A stretch of 22,290 nt of DNA from Collodictyon triciliatum. Taxonomy: Eukaryota > CRuMs. Shown here piece after piece: positions 9,097 through 18,591 of the stretch; the first letter of the stretch is position 1; every line of letters begins with the position of its first letter. Location: assembly GCA_043381765.1 (NCBI GenBank), contig JBHJMP010000628.1, positions 1 through 22,290 of the forward strand, read 5' to 3'. The position numbers were made by a program, and so were the translations under genes. Under the pieces are notes generated by a model. It worked only from the letters and a program-made list of their open reading frames with translations. It searched no databases and had not been told where the DNA came from.

Positions 9097-12000
9097 TCAA
9101 TTGATGCCGTTCCCCTGCGGCATGTCCCAGTCGAGGTCAAGCTCATCAAGATGTGGAGAGTTGTGATGTGGCTTTGAGGCCGTTGTGCTGATACTGATAA
9201 CCTCGATTGGAGATAAATGGATGGATTCCTTCCTTTGCGGTAATGGGCTCTGCATATGGTTTATTCGTTTCAGTTTTTTTTAAAAAAAGGGAAAAGGACT
9301 GTATATAGCACTCCACTTTTACATCAAATTTTTTTTTTCTCCGTGCATGTCTAGACATTTGCTACACGGAGACAACAAATGAAAATATCCTTCTGTTTCT
9401 TATTTACATGAGGAAGCTCGCGTGGGGAAAGAGCACTGTCATCAACGAGGGATGCGTACGATGACTTTAAAAAGGAATCTAGTAACCGCATATCGTCATT
9501 AGTTGAGAGCTATATAGTGATATGATTGTATATTTATAGGTAGTTTGTTAGTTCTTCCCCCTTTTTTTTCTTTTTTGAAAGATTGGAATGTATTCCTTAC
9601 CAGAACGACTGGACCGAGAACCAGAGAACTACACAAATATCAATTTAATATGACATAAATTTATTATCTGATTCAAAAGACAATATCTTAGAATTACGCC
9701 ACATGAATCGAGTTCGGGGATAACACTGGAGTATCAAATGGGCTTGGCGGAACAGATGTGTCTCGCAGTTCTTATAAAAATACACGTTACGGTTAACTTG
9801 CTAATTATCAAAGTTTATACAATGTATCCTTCCTGGTTGTAAGCAAATATTTATTGAGATACCTGGAACGAAATGCAAGGGAGGGGCAAACGAAAGGTGG
9901 AGACTGATGAAGGGCGTCGTATGGGTCAACCTAGACAGGCTGGTCTAAGGATAAAAATATCATGTAATAAATGACTCTGTCAATACATTCCCAATAAATG
10001 GATGCATTATTTAAATACTGAAACATGTAGGAGTATTGTAATATTTTAAGTAACTGATGAAAACTTCAGTAATTATGTGTTTATTTGTGGATTTATTTAC
10101 TTACCATGGAAGGACGACGAACCGGAGTTTCAAATCGTAAGGGTGAAGGAGAGTCTCTGAATTAATTTTAGTTATTGGGCATTACTGATCCGCAAGCACA
10201 CTGCATATTGTTTCGATTGGGCGAATATGAAGTTTATTCATCAAATTTTCAAGAATTTTTTAAAAGAAAACGAAAAAAATCATACAGTTCAGTAGAATGT
10301 GGCTTTTCAACTATTATCTAATTTGCATACTCATCGGTCAGTTAGAATATAGGGGAGTGGGCGGATTCAGGAGAAAATTAATTTGAATAAATAAAGAGAA
10401 AAGATTATATCTACCCGTCCGTATCGCATATTTTTTATTCTCTCTCTTAAACTGGAAAATATTGTTGACTCTCTCCTAAAGGAGATATTGGAATTTTGGG
10501 TTTAAATCATTAATATATCACAAGGCAGGGCAATTTAGTGCTATTCAACAGGAGGGGAAAAAAAAAGTCACCTTTCTACAAGAGGAGGATATATTCCCAA
10601 ATTTGACAATGCTTTCTCGAAAGAGTCTTCCTTGTAGCCTTCGGCTGAGTTCGTGTTAATGACCTCCTTTAAATGAGAGAATATTGAGTGTATCCATTCT
10701 GCCTATGCTTTTCAGATAACATGTAATACACCAGCGAATATCAGGGCGATGATTGTATGCTTTTATGCGAAAATTTGGTCCATGTAGAATATAAGGTTTT
10801 TAAAAGGAAAAAAAATTATAATACCTGTTTTAGGCTCATAAATTCTTGAAATTGGCGAGTTCCTGATATCAACTCTAAAAACTGGATAAAGAATGATACA
10901 AATAGGAAAATGAAGAGACAAAAAAAAAAATTGCATACTACACGAGTGTATGATATATTGCCGAACAAACATCTTTAGAGTCCTCTGATCCTTGAATAAA
11001 AGCCTGGACATCTAGACTGCGTCGGTTGGATTCAGCTGCGATATGGATATGAATTGTTCCGATTGAAGTCAACAAAAGTGGTGAGCGTATAAGAAAGGTA
11101 AAAATCCCTCTGATAATATTAATGTGAAATCAATTATTTGGTAGAAAAAAAAATAACTCAGCTAAATAGGTAATGTATCCACATAATACCTAGTCTAATA
11201 TACTTTCTATATGGCCCAAGTATCGATACAAAAAATTGTAAGAACGGTGCTCTTATGTCATCATTTGTCTGTGATGATGTCCCTGTATTATTTTAATTTG
11301 CTTCATATACTTTGATAGATATAAACAATAGTGCTGTAAGATAATGTAATACTTTTCTAATGAAAATGAAGAATAACAATAAGAATATAATATAACAGAA
11401 AAGAAAAGATTTAAAAGTAAATACTTTTCAATATCTTAGAAAGCGTGAAGCAGAGTGACTGAAAAGGCAACCGAGGAAACTTTTCTGCATAAAATAAAAA
11501 TCCGACGGCTTCAGATACACTCATATATATCTACTTTTCTCTCAGTGTTTATTTGAATGTGAGGCAAAACCAAGCTTCCACATTTATATACAATATTGTA
11601 AAGCAGATACCATATAAAACATCTGACTCTTCAAGCTTATCTTTGTCAATGTCGACAGAGTGGACCTGAATAATTTGAATGTATTAAAAAAAACCCAACT
11701 GAAAGTTTATTATGTAAATATGTAAATATGTAAGGATTTAATCATTTTTATTTTTCAGAAAAAAAATCATACATTTTTAAGACCCAACTTGTCGATTGAG
11801 GCCTTCAAAGCACTCTGTCGTAGGAAAATCATAAGTGGTGATTTTAAATTGAATGAATGCAAAGATCTGAGATAGGAACTGAATATTATCTTCCTTTAAT
11901 ATGCATATGTTAATTTTATATAAGAATAAAGTTATCACTTGTGCTCCTATTATGAAGGGCTCTTTGGAAAGACAAAACTCAAGCATGTGTCGATGCAACA

Positions 12001-14214
12001 CAGGAATTATAGGATACTGTTTGGTTTTAGATTGTACATTTAGTAATTCAAGAAGCTAAAATTGCCTTAAATAAAGTGATAAAAAGAATAACAAATGTAG
12101 TACACCTTCCATTGGAACGGAAATATAATAGAAGACAAGGCATAGCAGATGCTCGGAAGATTCGATAGATCAGCTGTTCATGGCGCAATTTAGGAAGTGA
12201 TAGAGAACTCTCAATTCAATAATGTTCACTAATGAAATTGCATAAAAATTATTTTTCCTTTACTTGGCTCTAAGGTATAGTTGCAAAGGATTAAATGCAC
12301 ATACATGAATATATTATGACACGGCGTTCGAATAGAAGAGCAGAGAACAGGGATAAAAGCTGAGGAAGTTTCAATGATGATATGATACATGTCATGTCCA
12401 TCTAAAAGAAAAAATGAGTAATCTTTGAATTATAATTTCGATACACCAATGTACCACGTCATCGATAATTGAAATAAAAAGGAGATGTATAAATTAAAAG
12501 AAATTTATCCAATTAAAACCTAAAGAGTTTATTAATTAAAAAAACAATATAATTTTAACCCCTAAGATGATTGTCGGGAATTCTTCCTCCCTTTGAATTT
12601 TAACTTCATTCATGGCTTTTAGATGAAAGGTGCAAAATTCACCTGTTTGAATAGTGATGAATGAAATAATAGAAAATATGTTTATCCTTCAAGGTATAAA
12701 AATCCCTCATGAGACGATTTATTGGTGTGGTGTCATTAATGGGTTATGAGAAAAATTAATGTGAGTAGATAAGAAAAATATTTGAATATGTAAGTCACCT
12801 GCATATGGCAATGGTTGGCGGTATAATATTTGCGAAAAATGGAGGCATTTTTTACAGAACGATTCAAGGGGTTTTGATTTTTTTGCGCAGTCCATAAACA
12901 AAGACTCCAGTTGTCTCAGTATATTTGAATAAAAACTGACATATGGACTTCACGCAAGCAGTTGTTATTTTTTTGTGTCGAAAAAAAAACAATTACTGTA
13001 AGAATGAAGAAACCACATAAGATATGAAAGGTTTTGTAAATGATAGATATCTAATGCTTTGATAATTTTTAAATGTTTGATACATATTTTGTCTCTTGAA
13101 TAAAATTGAAAAGTGTTTTACACTATTTTTCACTATAAACACCTTACAAAAGTGAAGAAACACAGACACACACAATGTCATCTGGAACATTCGAAGACAC
13201 AAGCCTTCTGCAATAAATCTGAAAGGGATTCGATGATTCATCGAGTAATTGGAATGTATAGCTGTTCAATTGATTATGATTGAGTCAGTGCAAACTTCCG
13301 AATAGCAACCCTTTTCAAAATGAATTATTACTTTAGCTGTGGATGTAACAAAGTCAAGAAAATAGATGCGCTTTTTAAGTCGTTTACCAGGCATCTGGTT
13401 GGTATGGTGTTTGATCCAATTGTTTTTCAGGAAAGCACATGTAACCAATATCCTTTTTTTTTTTTTTGAAGAAATTAAACAAAATTGTGACACAGACAAT
13501 ATGCTTATAATTTTCAAATGGATATGTCCACTTTTTAGAAGTATATGTATTTTGAATTCAGAAAAATACTTTCAAAAAGCGCTTGGTGCAGCCATCAATT
13601 GGGTACGAAAATAGGTGCTTTCTCTCGAGGACTCTGAGATCTTCATTATTGAAAAACGACAGAGAAATGTTTTGAAAAATTGAAACTGGCAAGATGTATG
13701 ATTGTAACGTATAGAGTAACACAAAATGAAAGAAACCCCAATAAAAATAATGGTGCAGAGAACGGGAGTGAGTAAGAGAGAGAGAGAGAGAGAGAGAAAC
13801 TGTAAAAGTGTTGATGATTATCCACTGAAATAAACCATCGAGGCGGTGAAACTGACAAAATATCATGATATCGTTGCAAGGTTTACCTCTATTTTTGTGG
13901 AGAGTAAGGATACTAATATTCGTAAACAGATGGGGTCTTTGCGGTGTGTGGGATAGTTGTGGAGAGGAATATCGTTGCTGCTGCTGCTTCAAAGACGGAC
14001 TGCGTTGTGAGTCCCGAACAGTCTCGGATAGCGGCCGGGCCGGCATTTGCGGGGAAGAGGCGCTCTCGAGACTCCGAGTGTGGTTAGAGTCGGAGCTCAG
14101 ACGGGACGAGAAGGACTGGGCCGAAGCTGCAGTTGGGGACGGCGGATTGATGAGCGGTCGGGTCGCTGTTTTGCCCGGCGAAGGCGGTGCGAGATTGATC
14201 GAAGGCGATGCCAT
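9097..14214 (-). CDS. Tripartite DENN-domain protein (probable Rab GEF)
   Basis: 23 exons from ATG 14214 to TGA 9099-9097: 14214-13887, 13631-13570, 13452-13388, 13261-13148, 12935-12799, 12642-12560, 12401-12305, 12173-12106, 12016-11939, 11814-11773, 11665-11611, 11484-11425, 11282-11190, 11035-10944, 10881-10825, 10666-10572, 10451-10415, 10317-10286, 10156-10105, 9944-9863, 9770-9703, 9464-9408, 9249-9097. All phases agree (2007 nt, 668 aa). Residues 1-98 are Ser/Pro/Gln-rich. The uDENN part contains HLFSYPIDG, GYMCFPEKQ and IYCRRLVSSNVPDDIVCVCV. The cDENN core contains LSLFSALLFERRVIIYSSDL (about 280-299), FPFQWK, YPIIPVL, EPFIIGAQ and VHSVDIDKD. The dDENN part contains IRAPFLQFFVSILGPYRKYI. 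The C-terminal 170 residues are Ser/Pro-rich and end in an acidic LDELDLDWD patch. DENN modules activate Rab GTPases in membrane traffic, but the subfamily is not clear. The smallest exons (10317-10286, 9770-9703) and the exon 1-2 junction are the least certain. Confidence 0.88.
13775..13797. repeat. (GA)n dinucleotide repeat
   Basis: Eleven to twelve GA copies inside intron 1 of the DENN gene; on the transcribed strand this is a (CT)n pyrimidine tract upstream of the exon 2 acceptor. Confidence 0.9.
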
Positions 14215-14304
14215 GGCGCTAGAGAAAAGCTCGGTGGTGGGTTCTTTGGCACGGCTTGATTGATCGTCTGCAAGCTAGTGAGGTGGAGGTCTTAGAGGCG
14301 ACGT

Positions 14305-14485
14305 GTTTTTTTTTCCTTTATTCGAGAGGCGACGTGTTTTATTTTCTATTTTCTATTTCCTTCTTTTTCTTCTTTTTTTTCTTCTTTTTTCTTCCTTTTT
14401 CTTCTTTTTTCTTCCTTTTTCTTCCTTTTTCTTCTTTTTCTTCCTTTTTCTTCTTTTCTTCTTTTATATTTTTCTTTTCTTTTTC
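14305..14485. repeat. Polypyrimidine (CTT/TTTTTC)n block upstream of the DENN gene
   Basis: About 180 bases almost purely T and C on the plus strand (purine on the DENN sense strand), starting roughly 90 bases upstream of the DENN start codon. Phe/Leu/Ser-only reading frames through it are artefacts. It could influence the DENN promoter, but no specific element is recognisable. Confidence 0.85.
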
Positions 14486-16237
14486 TCAAAAGCTTGTATA
14501 CTCCCTATAGTCGAGAGCAACCACAATCACGTTCATACTCGAAGCAGGTTGATTCAAGTGTGACAGTTTTGAATTGGGCAAGCGAGGAAATTGTGTTTTA
14601 TCGAGGCCATCATTATCGTTGGTTTGTTGCGTGTGAGGAAGGATGTCTGTCGGGTTTGCCTTGGCCTTCACAAGCGCGCTTCCATAGGAGCGGCATACAG
14701 GTGAAGAGACGATCATCAACAGGCACAAGAAATCTCGCGTCTATGTGCGAACAAGCGAGTGTGCGACTCGATATTGGCCAGCCTTTGCAGTTGCTTCTAG
14801 GCGTTTGGTTTGTGGTTCCCATCCCACTTTTTATTTTCATCCAGCCAACACTCGGAGCGAGGCAGTAAGAATGACACTCTTTGCGAAGAAACTATGGCAG
14901 CATCGGAGGAAAACTATGCTTTGATTTTCATTCGTGGGTTTATTGGATACCACGGAGCTTTGGAAGAGCGCTCGTGCAATTCTCGACCAGGGGTGGCTCT
15001 GTGAACTGTTTGCAGGGTGCGAACTGAAGGTCCTGGCTGGCATGTCAAGGTAAGTCAGGACGGTGGGTTTTGGGAAATGACTTGTGTGGCTCTATGACTC
15101 TCAAAAACCTCCGGTTCTACTACCAAGAAACGGAGGGGAACAGAGTCAAACATGGAGCATATCCCAGCTTTCGTTAATATTCCCTGCTAAGAACTTGCAT
15201 AGCAGGCAACATCTCGAATGTCCGGGGAAAAAGTCAGAAGTCGCAAAGAAGGCAGTAGAGAGGAGGGTGAAGGGGAAGGAAAGGATGGAAGGAGAATGAC
15301 GGGGTTACCAGAAGATACCTGAACGCTATTGAGTGCTGCGCGAGTGACCGCGTATTGAGAGACGCCCACTGCAAAATGATTGCCGACACCAGATGGCGAA
15401 AAGAGAAGGTGTTTGTCAGTTGGTATCTGAGACGGGTGAAGTGGGGCTAGATTCTTTCGATGGACATGGCTTTAGGAGGCTCTTGCCGTCTCTTTTGTGC
15501 TCTCATTTGTTTAGTCCCTCAGAGAGAAGATTAAGGTGATCATTCTTCGAGAAGTCAGGCACCAACGCACGGCTTGAAACAGGCCGAGTCGAAGGTCTTT
15601 GATTTTGCTCTCATCATCGGGGATCATGTGATTGGGGCCGAAATTGGCAGCTGGAAGGCATTACTCAATAAGCTCTTTTGCGCTCCTTCTCCAGAATTGG
15701 AATGCGTTTGGTCATTGTGGGTGTTTCTCTAATTGTGGAATACATGGCGATTTTCATGCTCTTCCTGTTGAGAAAGGGGTGAGAGATCTGGACAATGGGT
15801 TCTGGTAAATTTGCCAAAAGTCTACGCTGGGCTGTGTTCGATATTGTTTTGGGTCGGGAACATATGCAGTGGCACCATATCTTTCCAAATACCAGCTGAT
15901 ATTGCTCTGGTTTCATCCTTTCAGATTACCAGAGATTTTAAGGTTCTATTCTTCTTCTCTTGTAACCCACTAGCAAGATTTCATTCATATTCAAAGGTAG
16001 GGTCATCTGCCATGACTCGCTTGCCACGCAGGCAGCTGATGTTTTGAAGGATAGGGAAGAGTACCTTGCAAAAATATCCAGTAGCCACTATCTTGATCAC
16101 CTGTTACTAGAGGTTTATAATGTAGTTGTGACATATGCCGTGCTACATAGAAGCCGAGAAGGGGAGAGATATAAAAAAATTGAAAATAAATGAGATTCCT
16201 GTAGTTTTGAAATTCAGTCAATTGTGGGAATATAGTG
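14486..16237 (-). other. GC-richer region with possible unrecognised multi-exon gene
   Basis: This stretch is visibly GC-richer than the introns and spacers around it and has open blocks on both strands. On the minus strand four blocks join in consistent phase with canonical sites: 15650-15563 (contains NHMIPDDESKIKDLRLGLF), 15469-15319 (KHLLFSPSGVGNHFAVG), 15183-15124 (GILTKAGICSMFDSVPLRFL) and 15036-14914 (APWYPINPRMKIKA, then TAG). Further open blocks occur at 15830-15665, ending EKERKRAY and TGA, and at 14840-14486. I recognise no family and found no secure start codon. Joining 16134-16065 to the block at 16035 would need a 29-nt intron, far shorter than the others here, so I do not extend the model there. 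It could equally be the DENN 5' region plus the 3' UTR of the upstream gene, or a decayed gene. Confidence 0.3.
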
Positions 16238-17473
16238 CTAGCTATCATCGGGCAAGGGAGGGAGGGTGTCTGGGTCGACTTCGATTAAAGAAAAGTTGTA
16301 AAACCGAGGGACCTCGGCAAAGTTATAAAATTCTGGGATTCGGTGAAGAACGAGATGACAATCTGAACCCAGAGGTATTTTGAAGTTGTTTCCAAGTTCA
16401 CGATGATTGGTTGCCAGACATTGTCTATTAGCAAAGTTGGAGTAGATACAAAAACGCCCTTGTTCGTGAGCCCATCGAATAACCCACTGTTCCCAGGCAT
16501 CATCACCAGATCGGATGTACCATTGAGTGTTTATAAGGTTGTCTACTAAAGGCTGGAACCCTGGGATCAGTCGGTGCTCACGGAACCAAGTGCGGAAGTC
16601 ACGCCAGGGCCCAGGAAACATAACTTGCCCCCAAGTTCCCGTGAGTTGGTAGGCTACTGGCATGTTCCAATTCCTAATTGGCACCGTACCTCGAGGCTCA
16701 ACGAGAGAGCTGACAATCAGCAGCTTCTGTAAAGACAACCCGAAAATACGCCGTAGGATAGGATGTGAGGGGCGGGAGTAGTGAAGAACCGCCATTTTCA
16801 ACCAGCGATAGAAATAAGGAGAAACTTCCATGTCGTCCTCTAAAAACAAGGCATACTCGTGAGGGCTTGATGGAGTCCATGCTTCGAGCCACTGCCCCAG
16901 CACACCAACGTTGTAGACACGTTCGTGAAGTTTCTTTCTACCATGCGGCCATTGTTGCTGCTCGACGAGGTTTATCACTTTTTCGTGCAAGATTGATGGC
17001 TTTTCCCCGTTGTTTGCTGTATCTACCATAGCGTCTTTGGAGGATGTGTGATGCATATCGCGAGGGTAGTCTATGAATATATCTAGATCCACAGTGTCTC
17101 CCTGATAATCCACAAGCGTCAGCGAATTAAACAAGCGAATAAGAGAATCTGGTCTCTTGCAGCCAAAAACTTTGATCTTCAAGCGAAAAAGATTAAGATC
17201 AACATCGGTGTTTCCCTGTACTGCGTAGTGGGTGGCATCAATCAGACCACTTTTATCCCCTGTTAACTCTTGGTTCATGTGGACGTCGAACTCAAAGTCA
17301 TCTCTAAATCTTAAAGAAGGTTCCAAGCGCATGTGTCTGTTCTTCTTTGCGCGGCCGTGGTTGGGCTTTTGTCCAGCAGCGTTACATAGAATAGCAGTGG
17401 AAAGGGACAACAAAAGAATCACTAGGAGAACAAAATAGTGGGTGCTCTTCATCGTGACTAAGCTACTTCTCAT
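16238..17473 (-). CDS. Secretory glycosyltransferase-like protein (GT-A fold, EDD motif)
   Basis: Single uninterrupted frame of 411 codons, ATG 17473 to TAG 16240-16238. A second ATG at residue 8 sits closer to the hydrophobic stretch FVLLVILLLSLSTAILC (14-30), which acts as a signal peptide or type II membrane anchor, placing the product in the ER/Golgi. The segment RLKIKVFGCKRPDSLIRLFN (97-116) resembles the first strand and sugar-nucleotide loop of GT-A enzymes. LEDDMEVSPYFYRWL (211-225) carries an acidic EDD like the metal-binding EDD of GnT-I and GT2-type transferases. A later GDDAWEQW (323-330) supplies candidate catalytic acids. Cysteines at 105, 342, 352 and 372 may form disulfides. 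Donor, acceptor and exact family are unknown. It lacks introns, unlike every neighbour. Its stop overlaps by 11 bases a second open frame beginning at 16248, which I do not regard as coding. Confidence 0.75.
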   Translation of the reverse strand: MRSSLVTMKSTHYFVLLVILLLSLSTAILCNAAGQKPNHGRAKKNRHMRLEPSLRFRDDFEFDVHMNQELTGDKSGLIDATHYAVQGNTDVDLNLFRLKIKVFGCKRPDSLIRLFNSLTLVDYQGDTVDLDIFIDYPRDMHHTSSKDAMVDTANNGEKPSILHEKVINLVEQQQWPHGRKKLHERVYNVGVLGQWLEAWTPSSPHEYALFLEDDMEVSPYFYRWLKMAVLHYSRPSHPILRRIFGLSLQKLLIVSSLVEPRGTVPIRNWNMPVAYQLTGTWGQVMFPGPWRDFRTWFREHRLIPGFQPLVDNLINTQWYIRSGDDAWEQWVIRWAHEQGRFCIYSNFANRQCLATNHRELGNNFKIPLGSDCHLVLHRIPEFYNFAEVPRFYNFSLIEVDPDTLPPLPDDS

Positions 17474-18591
17474 AGAGGGGACGGGAGGGGCTGCGCTTTT
17501 CGGCTCCGGGCCCGGGACTATTATCTACAAGCCTTGTGAGGGTCGCAAGCAACTGAGATTTTAAGAGAGACAAAAAGGGTTTATTTGCTGGTGGAGATGT
17601 TGGCTAGTTTCCGCGAGTATCTAGAAATCACGTGAGCGTGCGGTTTTTGCCTTTGGTTTTCTTTTTTTCTTTTTAGTTTTAGTTTTAGCTTTAGCTTTAG
17701 CTTTAGTTTTAGTTCTTTTTTTCTTTTTAGTTTTCTTTTTAGTTTTCTTTTTAGTTTTCTTTTTATTTTTTTCCTTGATTCGATTCAAAGGGCAGCGAGG
17801 TTAGTTTTAGTTTTAGTCTTAACTTTAGTTTTTCACTGGGCGTGCACCCAACCAAGCCGTCTTGTTACTTCAGTTCACACTGCCTCCAACAACAAAAGCG
17901 AATCCGGCATGTGGTTTTTTCTTCGGTCTTTGATCAGTGCCGGTAGCTTTTCTAAATTTGGAAAATAGCTTCTTTTTTTTTACTTAAGTCCCGGTTATTT
18001 GGTTCCAATACTGATACTAACACCCGATCATAGTCCGTAACTTTCAGCATTTTTCCTAAAACTACCCTACCCATATTTTCCTGCGTCCAAAGGTTATGCA
18101 CATGAAAACAGTCTATTTCGGTATTTGTTTTTACTCTGCACTGAGTCGCCACGCAAAAAGATAGACCTTCTTGTAGCAAAGTAACGAGCGGGACATTTTC
18201 TGCGCTCGATTTGGCGTTGCCTTTGCAGATGGAAAACAGTAGTCGTGAATTTCGAATGACTTTGAATTTTTATTAGTGAAGTGAGAATGAAAGAATAATG
18301 CAGATTTTGGGTGTGGTGTCTATATAATCTTTTGTTCTTGTAGTTGCTGGTATTGCGATTTCTTGGGGGATGTGTGACTCGCACGATAGAGGCGCAAGTT
18401 GGTTGTGAGGGTCAACCAAGTGACTGTTCCACCTGAAACGAAGAAAGAAGAGGAAAAGCACCATTAATTGTAGATTGTTTATACTCCAACCCTCATTAGA
18501 CTACCTGTTAACACTGTTTTTCTACTTTTTTTTTTTTTGTAAGTATCACAAGCTCTCACCAACACAGGTCGACCAAAGGCGGGCACCATCT
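17474..18591. other. Intergenic spacer: upstream of glycosyltransferase-like gene, 3' flank of CDO gene
   Basis: Holds a GC-rich palindromic CCGGGCCCGG about 35 bases upstream of the glycosyltransferase ATG, then TTTAG-type repeats (separate entry), then unremarkable AT-rich DNA. A minus-strand AATAAA at 18274-18269 lies about 320 nt past the CDO stop and could serve as its polyadenylation signal. No coding frame with family similarity was seen on either strand. Confidence 0.5.
17660..17835. repeat. TTTTAG / TTTAGC / TTTTCTTTTTAG tandem repeats
   Basis: Three related short repeats in succession: TTTTAG and TTTAGC hexamers (about 17671-17713), TTTTCTTTTTAG-like 12-mers (about 17720-17765), then TTTTAG again (about 17800-17832). 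They lie 190-360 bases upstream of the glycosyltransferase start codon on its template side. They resemble telomere-type units only superficially; the array is short, mixed and internal. Confidence 0.8.

Noticed and set aside
10825-11282. Separate small minus-strand genes
   Set aside because: The open pieces are exons of the DENN gene once joined in phase; alone they lack starts and complete domains.
14256-14563. Two overlapping Phe-rich frames on the plus strand
   Set aside because: They are produced by the polypyrimidine block, with no domain and no sensible start.
15665-15830. Open minus-strand block ending EKERKRAY and a TGA
   Set aside because: It looks coding, but no donor in it has the phase needed to join the block at 15650. 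It could be an alternative last exon, but support is too weak for a gene call.
16003-16248. Minus-strand frame overlapping the glycosyltransferase stop, possible extra exon
   Set aside because: Using it requires a 29-nt intron or a frameshift. All confident introns here are about 70 nt or longer, and the glycosyltransferase frame ends cleanly in TAG.
17660-17835. Internal telomere or subtelomeric array
   Set aside because: The TTTAG-like units are mixed, short and flanked by ordinary genes; there is no long homogeneous telomeric array.
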